Positions 9,210-18,459 of a stretch of DNA of 64,000 nucleotides are shown piece by piece. The stretch covers positions 33,782 through 97,781 of the forward strand of contig JBFWSW010000011.1 of NCBI GenBank assembly GCA_050248155.1. Direction: 5' to 3'. The position numbers and the translations under genes are program-made. The notes under the pieces were generated by a model that was not told the origin of the DNA, searched no databases, and saw only the letters and a program-made list of their open reading frames with translations. This stretch comes from VFMC01 sp050248155. GTDB lineage: Bacteria; Actinomycetota; Acidimicrobiia; Acidimicrobiales; Ilumatobacteraceae. Positions within the stretch are counted from its first letter, which is position 1; every line of letters begins with the position of its first letter.

Positions 9210-9629
9210 GTGCTGTTCGTCGGGACGCACGAGCGACAGCTCGACGACAAGGGTCGCCTGGCGCTCCCTGCGTCGTTTCGCGCCCATCTCGGCGAGCACT
9301 GCTACCTCGTCTTCGGGGACGACCAGTGCGTGAACGTGGTGCCTGCCGATCAGTTCGAGTCGATGGCCGAGCAGCTGATGAACAAGGTCGATCGCGGCGA
9401 GGCCAGCCGGCAACGTCAACGTGCGGTCGCGTCCAGCGCCACCCTCGTCACGGTCGACAAGCAGGGCCGCGTCACGGTGGACGATCGGCTCCGCTCGTAT
9501 GCCGGCCTGCGCACCGACGACCGAGTCGTCGTCACCGGCAACTTCCGCGTCATCGAGATCTGGGCACCCGAGAAGTTCGCCCAGATCAACGACGAGGGCA
9601 CCAGCGATCTCGCCGGTGCGAACACATGA
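9210..9629 (+). CDS. mraZ: Transcriptional regulator MraZ
   Basis: 139 aa from the GTG at 9210, with GGAGG about 14 bases and GGTGAG about 7 bases upstream. Two SpoVT/AbrB-type half domains are visible: the first carries HERQLDDKGRLALPASFRAHLG (quoted here only to the key LDDKGRLALP), the second VDKQGRVTVDDRLRSYAG with the paired D-K-Q-G-R motif. MraZ is a DNA-binding ring protein that controls the dcw operon through TGGGN repeats, and an array of these lies just upstream. Length and domain pattern are normal. First gene of the division/wall cluster. Confidence 0.95.
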   Translation: MLFVGTHERQLDDKGRLALPASFRAHLGEHCYLVFGDDQCVNVVPADQFESMAEQLMNKVDRGEASRQRQRAVASSATLVTVDKQGRVTVDDRLRSYAGLRTDDRVVVTGNFRVIEIWAPEKFAQINDEGTSDLAGANT

Positions 9630-9731
9630 GCCGCCAGCGGCGGCCCGAGGCAGAGAAGGGGGCACGAGGACGCACACCGCCGATGGCGATGCCACGGCCA
9701 TGACCACACCGACGCTCGCAGCGCCCGAACC

Positions 9732-9855
9732 CGTGGCGCATCTGCAGTTCGCCGGCCGGCAAGATGGACAGCCCCACTCCGCCCGCTTGCCGTCTCGTCG
9801 ACCGGGGAGACATCCCGGCGGCACCCGCCGGCCGGCGAACTGCAGATGCGCCACG
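9732..9855. repeat. 29-bp perfect inverted repeat between mraZ and rsmH
   Basis: Bases 9732-9760 and 9827-9855 are exact reverse complements (29 bp), separated by 66 bases. The pairing does not extend inward or beyond 9732/9855. No target-site duplication is visible at the ends. It could form a large hairpin in the mraZ-rsmH message or be a small MITE/REP-like element; the 246-base gap contains no other recognisable gene. Confidence 0.85.
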
Positions 9856-9875
9856 CCACCGGGTGAGCGCGACCG

Positions 9876-10841
9876 ATGACGAGTCCCGAGTTCGGCCACC
9901 GGCCCGTGATGGTGCGCGAGATCGTGTCGATCTTCGCCACCGTCCCGCCCGGCTGGGTGCTCGACGCCACGCTCGGTGGTGCCGGGCACGCAGTGGCGCT
10001 GCTCGAGGCGCACCCGCACCTCCGGGTGCTGGGCATCGATCGCGACGGCGACGCCATCGCAGCCGCTCAGCAGCGGCTGGCGGCGTTCGGTGATCGTGCC
10101 GCCACCGCCCAGCTCCGGTTCGACGACCTCGACGACGCGATGAAGGCCATCTCGATCGATCACCTGAGCGGAGCCCTCTTCGATCTCGGCGTCAGCTCGC
10201 CACAGCTCGACCTCGCACCGCGAGGCTTCTCCTACCGTCACGACGCCCCGCTCGACATGCGGATGGATCGCCGTGAACCGTGGACGGCGAGCGACATCGT
10301 CAACGGCTACGACGAGATCACCCTCGGCCAGGTCATCCGTCGCCATGGCGACGAGCGCTTCGCGGTGCGGATCGCTCGCGCGATCGTGGCCGCTCGCCCC
10401 ATCGAGACGACTGCGCAGCTCGCCGAGGTCGTCGTGGCCGCGATTCCCGCGGCGGCGCGGCGCACCGGAGGTCATCCGGCCAAGCGCACGTTCCAAGCCA
10501 TCCGCATCGAGCTCAACCGCGAGCTCGAGGTGCTGCCGGTCGCGCTGGATCGCGCCATCGAACGCACGGCTGTCGGGGGACGCGTTGCGGTCTTGTCGTA
10601 TCACTCCGGCGAGGACCGCATCGTGAAGGACCGGATGCGGTACGCGGCGACCGGCGGCTGCGTCTGCCCACCCGAGCTGCCGTGCGTCTGTGATGCCGTG
10701 CAGATCGTCCGCATGGTGCGCAACGTGCCGCGCACGCCGTCGCCCGAGGAGCAGGCGTCGAACCCGAGGGCGCGCAGCGCGCGCCTGCGCGTGGTCGAGC
10801 GGATCGAACCCGTGTCCCGCAACGACGCGGGTCGTCGCTGA
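9876..10841 (+). CDS. rsmH: 16S rRNA (cytosine-1402 N4) methyltransferase RsmH
   Basis: 321 aa. The N-terminus HRPVMVREIV, the SAM loop VLDATLGGAGHA (about 29-40), the GIDRDGDAIAAA block, DLGVSSPQLD and the DMRMD motif are all diagnostic of RsmH (MraW), which methylates C1402 of 16S rRNA in the ribosomal P site. FQAIRIELNREL and SYHSGEDRIVK near the C-terminus also match. ATG start at 9876; the stop is one base before the ftsL ATG. Confidence 0.96.
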   Translation: MTSPEFGHRPVMVREIVSIFATVPPGWVLDATLGGAGHAVALLEAHPHLRVLGIDRDGDAIAAAQQRLAAFGDRAATAQLRFDDLDDAMKAISIDHLSGALFDLGVSSPQLDLAPRGFSYRHDAPLDMRMDRREPWTASDIVNGYDEITLGQVIRRHGDERFAVRIARAIVAARPIETTAQLAEVVVAAIPAAARRTGGHPAKRTFQAIRIELNRELEVLPVALDRAIERTAVGGRVAVLSYHSGEDRIVKDRMRYAATGGCVCPPELPCVCDAVQIVRMVRNVPRTPSPEEQASNPRARSARLRVVERIEPVSRNDAGRR

Positions 10842-10842
10842 C

Positions 10843-11403
10843 ATGGCGATCCCGCTCAGACGGACCGCGCCGGCGCGCCCCAGGCGGCACGCCGAGCCCT
10901 CGCCGCGCCCCGGCGTCCGGACGCGCCGGCACGGCGAGGTCGACCGGTCGCCCCGGCCGCTCGTCCGCGCGACGATCGGGATCCAGGCCACCAGCCGGCC
11001 AACGCTCACGCTCGTCCCTCGCCGCCGGCGGGCCGCGCACCTCGCGGTGGTGATGAGCGCTGTCGTCGGGCTCGCGATGCTGGCCGCTGCGGCGTTCCAG
11101 ACCCGCCTGGCGAAGTCGCAGCTCGAGCTCGACCGCCTCGACAGGGAGATCTCGGCTCAGCGCGACACGTACGACTCGCTGCGTCGTGAACGAGCCGAGC
11201 TGCGCTCTCCGTCGCGCCTCGCCGACATGGCCGATCGGACCGGCATGGTCACCACCGACGAGGTGAACTTCATCACGATCGACCCCTCGACCTACGCCGC
11301 CGTGCAGCAGGCGACCGGCATCCTCGAACACCCCGACTCCGGCGACGACGAGCTGCTCGAGCAGTTCCGTGACGTGAAGTCCGTGACGGACGGTGCGCCG
11401 TGA
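10843..11403 (+). CDS. ftsL: FtsL-like septum protein
   Basis: 186 aa. A basic, proline-rich cytoplasmic N-terminus (about 1-65) is followed by one membrane helix (about 67-90), then a heptad-rich coiled coil (SQLELDRLDREISAQRD to about residue 128) and the motif LADMADRTGM. Small size, topology and position between rsmH and ftsI identify FtsL, the bitopic partner of FtsB/FtsQ that activates FtsWI. Sequence is poorly conserved in this family, so the call rests mainly on topology and synteny. ATG 10843 follows the rsmH stop by one base; the stop overlaps ftsI as GTGA. Confidence 0.82.
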   Translation: MAIPLRRTAPARPRRHAEPSPRPGVRTRRHGEVDRSPRPLVRATIGIQATSRPTLTLVPRRRRAAHLAVVMSAVVGLAMLAAAAFQTRLAKSQLELDRLDREISAQRDTYDSLRRERAELRSPSRLADMADRTGMVTTDEVNFITIDPSTYAAVQQATGILEHPDSGDDELLEQFRDVKSVTDGAP

Positions 11404-13412
11404 GGGATCGACGCACGCCCCTCGAGCGGCGGGGGCGGCACAGCGACCGCCGCGTGCCGGAACGGCGCCTCGATCGCCCTCGTGAGCTCACCCCGGATCC
11501 CCGACGTCGCGCCGGCCGGCCGCCGGTGCATCGCGACCGCGCGCCGGGCCGTGCCCACGCCGCACCGCGGCCGGCCGTTCGTCGGCACACGCCCGCTGCG
11601 CGCCCTGCCCGCGCCCTGCAGAAGCGTGTGACGCGCGCGCCTCGCGCCGTCCGCCACTACTTCCGGGCCGGGCAGACCCGGCGCCGGCTGCTCGCCGTCC
11701 TGGTGCTGACCGCACTCGTCTTCACGATCGTCATCACCCGCGTCGTCATGTTGCAGACCGCCGATGCCGAGGGCCTGCGCGAGGCCGGCCGCGACCAGCG
11801 CACGAGCGAGACGATCCTGCCCGCCACGCGCGGGGTGATCTTCGATCGCAACGGCGACGAGCTCGCGCTCTCGGTGCCGTCGACGACGATCATCGCCAAC
11901 CCCAAGCACGTCGGCGACCCGGCGAGCACGGTGTCGACGCTCGCCGCAGTGCTCGGTCTGACACCCGAGAAGCAGCAGTCGTTGCTCACCGCGTTCACGA
12001 CCAGGGACAAGAGCTTCGTCTACGTCGCCCGCCAGGTGAGCGACGAGCAGGCGGCCGTGATCGACGCGCTCGACATCGACGGTGTCGACGGCATCGCCGA
12101 CGTGAAGCGCATCATGCCGGGCGGCGAGGTGGGCAAGAGCGTGATCGGACGCACCGACGACTTCGGCATCGGTACGGCCGGCATCGAGAAGCAGTACGAC
12201 GACCTCCTGACGGGCACCGACGGCGAGCTCGTGCGCGAGCACGATCGCGACGGCCGCTCGCTCGCCGGTTCCGAGCAGGTGAGCGTGACACCGGTGCCTG
12301 GCGACGACGTCGTCCTCACGCTCGACCGGTCGGTGCAGTACGACCTCGAGCAGTTCATGATCACGCGGGTCGAGACCCTGGGTGCCCGCGGTGGGACCGC
12401 GATCATCATGGACACCGACAGTGGTGAGATCTTGGCCATGGTCGGTGTCCGACGCAACGACGAGGGCGTGGTCGAGGTGACCAGCGGGAACATCGCTGTC
12501 GTCGACGCGGCCGAGCCCGGCTCGGTGGTGAAGGCGATCACGATCTCCGCAGCGTTGAACGAGGGCACCGTCACCCCCGACACCACGTTCGAGGTGCCGT
12601 GGGCGAAGAAGTTCTCGGACACGGTCCTGCACGACGCCGAGCCGCATGCCACCGAGTACTGGCCCGTGTCGCAGATCGTCACCAAGTCGTCCAACATCGG
12701 CACGGTCGAGGTGATGCTGACGCTCGCCGACACGATGCGGCACAAGAAGGAGATGCTCGACTCGTACCTGCGTGCGTTCGGACTGGGTGAGACGACCCCG
12801 CTCGACTTCCCAGGCGAGTCACGAGGCATCTACAACGACTGGAAGAAGTGGGAGGGCGCCGAGCAGTACACGATGGCCTACGGCCAGGGCGTCGCGTCGA
12901 CCTCGATCCAGCTCGTCAGCGCGATCAACGTGATCGCGAACGGCGGTGTGTACGTCGCGCCGAAGTTGGTGAAGGCCACGATCGGACCCGATGGCACGAT
13001 GACCGAGACCGAGCCCTCGGGCACGCATCGGGTCATCCGCCCCGAGGTCGCCGATCAGGTGACCACCATGCTGCGCTCGGTCGTCTGCAACGGCACGGCC
13101 AAGCCGGCTCAGGTGGACGGTTGGACGATCGCCGGCAAGACGGGTACCGGCTTGAAGGCCCAGGACAACGGCACGTACGAGGACGAGGACGGCAACCGCA
13201 AGTACTACTCGTCCTTCGTCGGGTTCTTCCCGGCCGAGGCTCCGCAGGTGACGGTGCTCGTGTCGATCGACGAGCCGCCCGGCGACGAGGATCAGCAGAC
13301 CCGCTTCGGTGGCACGGCGGCAGCCCCGGTCTTCGCCCAGATCGCACCCACGATCATCCGCGAGACGAACATGACACCGCCGACGCCCGACGGCGGCTGT
13401 CCGAAGGTGTGA
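11400..13412 (+). CDS. ftsI: Peptidoglycan transpeptidase FtsI (PBP3/PBP2b class)
   Basis: 670 aa, GTG start overlapping the ftsL stop. The first ~95 residues form an unusually long Arg-rich cytoplasmic tail, then one membrane helix (about 99-120), the PBP dimerisation domain with RGVIFDRNGDELA, and the transpeptidase domain. The catalytic triad motifs are intact: SVVK in AEPGSVVK (about 374), SSN in TKSSNIG (about 430) and KTG in AGKTGTG (about 580). Septal class B PBP that cross-links peptidoglycan with FtsW. The C-terminus has no PASTA domain. Confidence 0.94.
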   Translation: MRDRRTPLERRGRHSDRRVPERRLDRPRELTPDPRRRAGRPPVHRDRAPGRAHAAPRPAVRRHTPAARPARALQKRVTRAPRAVRHYFRAGQTRRRLLAVLVLTALVFTIVITRVVMLQTADAEGLREAGRDQRTSETILPATRGVIFDRNGDELALSVPSTTIIANPKHVGDPASTVSTLAAVLGLTPEKQQSLLTAFTTRDKSFVYVARQVSDEQAAVIDALDIDGVDGIADVKRIMPGGEVGKSVIGRTDDFGIGTAGIEKQYDDLLTGTDGELVREHDRDGRSLAGSEQVSVTPVPGDDVVLTLDRSVQYDLEQFMITRVETLGARGGTAIIMDTDSGEILAMVGVRRNDEGVVEVTSGNIAVVDAAEPGSVVKAITISAALNEGTVTPDTTFEVPWAKKFSDTVLHDAEPHATEYWPVSQIVTKSSNIGTVEVMLTLADTMRHKKEMLDSYLRAFGLGETTPLDFPGESRGIYNDWKKWEGAEQYTMAYGQGVASTSIQLVSAINVIANGGVYVAPKLVKATIGPDGTMTETEPSGTHRVIRPEVADQVTTMLRSVVCNGTAKPAQVDGWTIAGKTGTGLKAQDNGTYEDEDGNRKYYSSFVGFFPAEAPQVTVLVSIDEPPGDEDQQTRFGGTAAAPVFAQIAPTIIRETNMTPPTPDGGCPKV

Positions 13413-13413
13413 C

Positions 13414-14838
13414 GTGCGTTCCGTGCTCGACGTCCTCGCGGACGTGCGCGGCGGGCCCGCGCTGCGCGTGGTGGGTGACACCGGCACAGCGACGACCGCC
13501 GAGATCGTCGACCTGACCGTCGACTCCCGCCACGTCCGACCGGGCTGGCTCTTCTGCTGCGTGCGCGGCGAGCGGGCCGACGGCCACGACTTCGCCGCCG
13601 AGGCGGTGGCATCCGGCGCATCGGCACTGCTCGTCGAGCGCGAGCTGCCGATCGTCGTTCCACAGATCCTGACGGCCGACTCGCGGTCCGCGACCGGGTG
13701 GGTTGCCGCGGCCGTGCACGGTCACCCGAGCGACTCACTGTCGATGGTCGGCGTCACGGGCACCAACGGCAAGACCACCACGTCGCACCTCATCGGCTCG
13801 GTGCTGCGCGCCGCGGGCCGATCGGTCGAAGTGCTGGGGACGCTGTCAGGTGTGCACACGACGCCCGAAGCCCCCGAACTGCAGCGTCAGCTCGCTGCGT
13901 GGCGCGACGCCGGCGTCGATGCCGTGGCGATGGAGGTGTCGTCGCACGCCCTTGCCCTCGACCGGGTGGCGGGCACGCGCTTCGACGTCGCGGTGTTCAC
14001 CAACCTCGGCCGCGACCACCTCGACCTGCACGGCACCGTCGAGCGCTACTTCGCCGCGAAGGCGCGGCTCTTCGAGCCGGCGATGGCGGAGATGGGCGTG
14101 GTGAACGCCGACGACGTCCACGGTCGGCTGCTGATCGACTCCGTCACGATCCCGGTGATCGGCTTCTCGCTCGACGATGCGAGCGACGTGCGGATCGATG
14201 CGTCGTCCCATCGGTACCGCTGGCGCGGCGTCGAGGTCCGGGTCGGCATCGGAGGCGCCTTCAACGTGATGAACAGCCTCGCTGCCGCGACCACGTGCGC
14301 GGCGATGGGTGTCGACGAAGCGACGATCGCGTCGGCGTTGGCCGCTGCCCCGCCGGTGCCGGGACGCTTCGAGCCGGTCGACGCCGGCCAGCCCTTCGCA
14401 GTGATCGTCGACTACGCGCACACACCCGACGGCCTGCGCGAAGTGTTGCTCGCCGCCCGCCGCGCGGGCGGTGCGGGTCGGGTGATCGTCGTGTTCGGCT
14501 GCGGGGGTGACCGCGATCGAGCGAAGCGTCCCGAGATGGGGGCGACGGCAGCCGAGCTCGCCGATCGCGTGGTGATCACCTCGGACAACCCCAGGTCGGA
14601 GGACCCCATGGCGATCGTCAATGCCACGGCCGAGGGGGTACCCGAGGACTACCGTACCAACGTTGTGATCGAGCCCGACCGGAGGAGCGCCATCGCTCTT
14701 GCGCTGCACATGGCAGTCGAGGGCGACGTCGTGGTGATCGCGGGCAAGGGTCACGAGGCCACGCAGACGATCGGCGACCGGGTGCTGCCGTTCGACGACC
14801 GTCTCGTCGCACGAGAGCTGCTCGAGGCATCGTCGTGA
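13414..14838 (+). CDS. murE: UDP-MurNAc-tripeptide ligase MurE
   Basis: 474 aa, GTG start one base after ftsI. The three Mur-ligase domains are recognisable: an N-terminal UDP-binding part (TVDSRHVRPGWLF), the ATP-binding GVTGTNGKTTTSHL (about 112-125), and the C-terminal domain with DYAHTPDGLREVL. The motif TSDNPRSEDP carries the DNPR signature associated with meso-diaminopimelate specificity, so the wall is predicted to be DAP-type. Its stop overlaps mraY. In most bacteria murF would follow here; it is absent. Confidence 0.95.
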   Translation: MRSVLDVLADVRGGPALRVVGDTGTATTAEIVDLTVDSRHVRPGWLFCCVRGERADGHDFAAEAVASGASALLVERELPIVVPQILTADSRSATGWVAAAVHGHPSDSLSMVGVTGTNGKTTTSHLIGSVLRAAGRSVEVLGTLSGVHTTPEAPELQRQLAAWRDAGVDAVAMEVSSHALALDRVAGTRFDVAVFTNLGRDHLDLHGTVERYFAAKARLFEPAMAEMGVVNADDVHGRLLIDSVTIPVIGFSLDDASDVRIDASSHRYRWRGVEVRVGIGGAFNVMNSLAAATTCAAMGVDEATIASALAAAPPVPGRFEPVDAGQPFAVIVDYAHTPDGLREVLLAARRAGGAGRVIVVFGCGGDRDRAKRPEMGATAAELADRVVITSDNPRSEDPMAIVNATAEGVPEDYRTNVVIEPDRRSAIALALHMAVEGDVVVIAGKGHEATQTIGDRVLPFDDRLVARELLEASS

Positions 14839-15887
14839 TCGCAGTCATGATCTCCGGCGCGAGCGCGATGATCGTCGCGCTGTTCGGGACTCGCTTCCTC
14901 ATCACCTTCTTCCGCGAGCGCGGCAAGGGCCAGCCGATCCTCGGCCGCGAGGACCACGGTCCCGATCACCACATGGCCAAGCAGGGCACACCCACGATGG
15001 GCGGGCTCGCGATCATCGCCGCCGCGTTCGTCGGTTGGTTCGTCGCGCACTTCCGGCGCGACCTCGCGTTCTCGCGCCAGTCGATGATCATGTGGTGCGG
15101 CATCCTCGTGATGTCGTTCATGGGCCTGCTCGACGACTACATCAAGGTCACCAAGGCGCACAACCGCGGCATCTTCTGGAAGCGCAAGAGCTGGATCACG
15201 TTGGGCCTCGCGATCCTCACCGCGTGGTGGCTCGTCGCCGGCACCGGCATCAGCGAGACGCTGTCGGTCACGCGGGCGACATCGCCGGGTTGGACGCTGC
15301 ACTGGGCGCTCTGGGTCATCTGGGCGGGCCTCATCGTGTGGAGCACGACCAACGCCGTGAACGTCACCGACGGCCTCGACGGCTTGGCCGGTGGATCCGC
15401 ACTGCTCGGCTTCCTCGCGTTCACGATCATCGCCTACTGGGCCTTCCGCAACCCCGACATCTACGGCGCAGTCGTCAACCCGCTCGACCTCGCCGTGCTC
15501 GCAGCGGGCTTCGCCGGCGCCTGCGGCGGCTTCCTGTGGTTCAACGCCGCGCCGGCGCGCATCTTCATGGGGGACGTGGGGGCGCTCGGTGTCGGATCCG
15601 CGCTGGCGCTCCTGTCGCTCGGTACCAACACGCAGGTGCTCCTCGTCCTGATCTGCGGCATCAACGTCATCGAGGCCGGATCGGTCGCCGTGCAGATGGG
15701 CGTGTTCAAGGCATCGGGGCGCAAGAAGCGCCTGTTCCGCATGTCGCCGATCCACCACCACTTCGAGCTCGTCGGCTGGCCCGAGACCACCGTCATCATC
15801 CGCTTCTGGCTCATCGCAGGCATCTGCGTCGCGACCGCGCTCGCGATCTTCATCGGCGACTTCACCCGGCTCGAGAACATGCGATGA
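14835..15887 (+). CDS. mraY: Phospho-MurNAc-pentapeptide transferase MraY
   Basis: 350 aa, GTG start overlapping the murE stop by 4 bases. About ten hydrophobic helices are visible. Family signatures: KQGTPTMGGL (about 48-57), the DD pair in GLLDDYIK, NAVNVTDGLDGLAGG, FMGDVGALGVGSALA, and the HHH motif in MSPIHHHFELVGWPE. MraY makes lipid I from undecaprenyl phosphate. All catalytic Asp positions are present. The stop is shared with the murD start (ATGA). Confidence 0.96.
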   Translation: MIAVMISGASAMIVALFGTRFLITFFRERGKGQPILGREDHGPDHHMAKQGTPTMGGLAIIAAAFVGWFVAHFRRDLAFSRQSMIMWCGILVMSFMGLLDDYIKVTKAHNRGIFWKRKSWITLGLAILTAWWLVAGTGISETLSVTRATSPGWTLHWALWVIWAGLIVWSTTNAVNVTDGLDGLAGGSALLGFLAFTIIAYWAFRNPDIYGAVVNPLDLAVLAAGFAGACGGFLWFNAAPARIFMGDVGALGVGSALALLSLGTNTQVLLVLICGINVIEAGSVAVQMGVFKASGRKKRLFRMSPIHHHFELVGWPETTVIIRFWLIAGICVATALAIFIGDFTRLENMR

Positions 15888-17263
15888 GCGGCGAGCGGAC
15901 CCTCGTGTACGGCATCGGCATCACGGGTGAGGCCATCGCGCGCGCCGTCGCGGCACACGGACACGAGGTGGTGCTCGCCGACGACAGCGCGAACCCCCGG
16001 GCGCAGGCGCTGGCAGGCGAGCTCGGCGTCGACCTGGTCGAAGCGCCCGACGATCACGCGATCGCGTCGCTGGTCCGATCCGCGTCGGCGGTGCTCCCGG
16101 CGCCGGGCGTGCCCGAGACCCATGCGGTGGTCGTGCAGGCGCAGTCGCGAGGCGTGCCCGTGCGCACCGAGCTCGACGTGGCCTACGAGTGGGAGCAGCA
16201 GCGCCCAGGTGGACCACGGCCGATGATCGGCATCACCGGCACCGACGGCAAGACGACCACGACCACGATGGTCGCATCGCTGCTGCAGGCCGGCGGGCTG
16301 CGCGCCGCCGCAGTGGGCAACACCGAGGTTCCCCTCGTCGCGGCGCTCGACGGTCCGTTCGACGCCTTCGCCGTCGAGTGCAGCAGCTTTCGCCTCGCGT
16401 TCGCCGAGTCGTTCCGCGCCGAGGCGGCGATCTGGCTGAACCTCGCGCCCGATCATCAGAACTGGCATCGCTCGATGGCCTCGTACGAGTCGGCGAAGGC
16501 TCGCATCTTCGACCTCCAGCGCCCGACCGACGTCGCCGTCGGCTGGGTCGGTGATCCCCTCGTGACCGCTCACCTCGCAGCGGCGCCGGGGCGTCGGGTG
16601 ACCTTCGGCCTCGAGGCCGCCGACTACCGCGCGGTGCGGCACGACGACGGATCCGTGTCGCTGTGCGGTCCGGGCGGTGAGATCGCGGCGGCGTCGTCGC
16701 TCCCTCGGACCTTCCCGCACGACATCACCAACGCCTTGGCAGCGATCGCTGCGTGCGTCGAGCCGGGCCTCGTCGCACCCGATCGCGTCGACGAGGGTCT
16801 CGCCGCGTTCCGTGTGCCGCCGCACCGCATCGAGCCGGTCGGCACGGTGCACGGGGTCGAGTGGTTCAACGATTCGAAGGCGACCTCCCCGCACGCCGCG
16901 CTCACGGCGATCCGCTCGTTCGACTCGATCGTGCTGATCGCCGGCGGACGCAACAAGGGACTCGACCTGTCGTCGCTCGCGACCGAGGCCGCACGCATCC
17001 GTGCTGTGGTGGCGATCGGTGAGGCGGCCGACGAGGTCGAGCGCGCGTTCGATCACGTCCGGCCCGTCGAACGGGCGACGTCGATGGCCGACGCGGTCGC
17101 GGCAGCCGAGCGGCTCGCACGCCCGGGCGACGTCGTGCTGCTGTCGCCGGCGTGCGCCAGCTTCGACTGGTACCCGTCGGGCGGCTACCCGGCACGCGGC
17201 GACGACTTCCGCGCTCTCGTCGATCAGCTGCGGATGGCGCGAGAGGTCGGAGGAGCGGCATGA
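15884..17263 (+). CDS. murD: UDP-MurNAc-L-alanine:D-glutamate ligase MurD
   Basis: 459 aa from the ATG at 15884, fixed by the ATGA overlap although the frame is open far upstream. Rossmann-like N-terminus YGIGITGEAIARA, ATP loop GITGTDGKTTTTTM (about 116-129), GNTEVPL, the ECSSFRLAF segment and WFNDSKATSPHAALTAI plus AGGRNKGLDLS in the C-terminal domain are standard MurD motifs. Adds D-Glu to UDP-MurNAc-L-Ala in the cytoplasm. Stop overlaps ftsW as ATGA. Confidence 0.95.
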   Translation: MSGERTLVYGIGITGEAIARAVAAHGHEVVLADDSANPRAQALAGELGVDLVEAPDDHAIASLVRSASAVLPAPGVPETHAVVVQAQSRGVPVRTELDVAYEWEQQRPGGPRPMIGITGTDGKTTTTTMVASLLQAGGLRAAAVGNTEVPLVAALDGPFDAFAVECSSFRLAFAESFRAEAAIWLNLAPDHQNWHRSMASYESAKARIFDLQRPTDVAVGWVGDPLVTAHLAAAPGRRVTFGLEAADYRAVRHDDGSVSLCGPGGEIAAASSLPRTFPHDITNALAAIAACVEPGLVAPDRVDEGLAAFRVPPHRIEPVGTVHGVEWFNDSKATSPHAALTAIRSFDSIVLIAGGRNKGLDLSSLATEAARIRAVVAIGEAADEVERAFDHVRPVERATSMADAVAAAERLARPGDVVLLSPACASFDWYPSGGYPARGDDFRALVDQLRMAREVGGAA

Positions 17264-18459
17264 GCTCGACCACGTCCACCATCGGCGACCGTCGACGGCA
17301 GGCGGCCGAGCGTGCCGCCGCGCTGCGCCGGCATCCCACGGCGCGCACGCCGGTGCGCGCCGAGCAGCCGCCGCCGACGGCGTTCTACGTGATCGGCCTC
17401 ATCGTCGCCATCTTCGTGATGCTCGGCCTGGTCATGGTGCTCTCCGCCACCTCGATCCGCGAGTTCCACGACGGCTACTCGCCGTGGCGCGTGTTCAACA
17501 AGCAGGCCGTCTGGGCGGTGTTCGGCGCGATCGCGCTGTGGGTCTGTGCCCGTGTGCCCTACGGCTACTGGCGACGGATGGTCGTGCCCGGCCTGCTCGT
17601 CGCAGCCGGCGGCATGCTGCTGCCGTTCATCCCGAGCATCAGCGCGCAGGTCAACGACGCCAACGCGTGGGTGGCGCTCGGGTCGCTGAGCTTCCAGCCG
17701 TCGGAGTTCCTGAAGCTCGCGGTGCTCGTGTACTGCGCCGATCTGCTCACCAAGCGCGAGGCCGACATGCACGACCTCCGGCGCACGCTCATCCCGACGC
17801 TGTGGGTCGCCGCGCTCGCCTCGGGCATGTGCCTGCTGCAGGGCGACCTGGGCTCGGCCATCGTGCTGTGCTGCATCGTGTTCGCGGTGGCGTTCGTCGG
17901 GGGCACGCCGCTCGTACCGATGGCGGTGGCGGGCGCGGCCAGCGCGGCGGTCGGCATGATGTTCGTGTTCTCGAGCCAGCGTCGCTTCAGCCGGTTCACC
18001 GCGTTCCTCGACATCACGGGCAACCGCGACCACTACAGCTACCAGACCTACCAGGCGATGATCGCCATCGCCAACGGCGGGACGACGGGCGCCGGTCCCG
18101 GTCGAGGGCCGACCAAGCTGGGCGACTTCCTACCGCTCGCCCACAGCGACTTCATCTTCGCCGTCATCGCCGAGGAGCTGGGCCTGATCGGTGTCCTCGC
18201 GGTCATCGGAGGCTTCCTCGTGCTCACGTACTGCGGCGTGCAGGTCGCGCTGGCCGCGAGGGATCGCTTCGGACAACTGCTCGCCGGTGGCGTCGTGGCG
18301 TGGTTCGTCGTGCAGACAGTCATCAACGTCGGTGGTGTCACCGGGCTGATGCCGGTCACGGGGTTGACGCTGCCGTTCTTCTCGGCGGGTGGCAGCTCGC
18401 TGTTCGTGTCGATGGCCGCGGCCGGACTGCTGTTGAACGTCGCCCGACACGCGAAGTGA
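17260..18459 (+). CDS. ftsW: SEDS glycosyltransferase FtsW
   Basis: 399 aa. After a ~40-residue basic cytoplasmic N-terminus there are about ten hydrophobic helices. SEDS motifs include ANAWVALGSLSFQPSEFLKL (about 139-158), GDLGSAIV, AHSDFIFAVIAEELG and the C-terminal GLMPVTGLTLPFFSAGGSS. FtsW polymerises septal glycan with FtsI. The usual EAHTDFI is LAHSDFI here, a mild variant. RodA is the main alternative, but position in the dcw cluster argues for FtsW. Stop overlaps murG as GTGA. Confidence 0.94.
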   Translation: MSSTTSTIGDRRRQAAERAAALRRHPTARTPVRAEQPPPTAFYVIGLIVAIFVMLGLVMVLSATSIREFHDGYSPWRVFNKQAVWAVFGAIALWVCARVPYGYWRRMVVPGLLVAAGGMLLPFIPSISAQVNDANAWVALGSLSFQPSEFLKLAVLVYCADLLTKREADMHDLRRTLIPTLWVAALASGMCLLQGDLGSAIVLCCIVFAVAFVGGTPLVPMAVAGAASAAVGMMFVFSSQRRFSRFTAFLDITGNRDHYSYQTYQAMIAIANGGTTGAGPGRGPTKLGDFLPLAHSDFIFAVIAEELGLIGVLAVIGGFLVLTYCGVQVALAARDRFGQLLAGGVVAWFVVQTVINVGGVTGLMPVTGLTLPFFSAGGSSLFVSMAAAGLLLNVARHAK

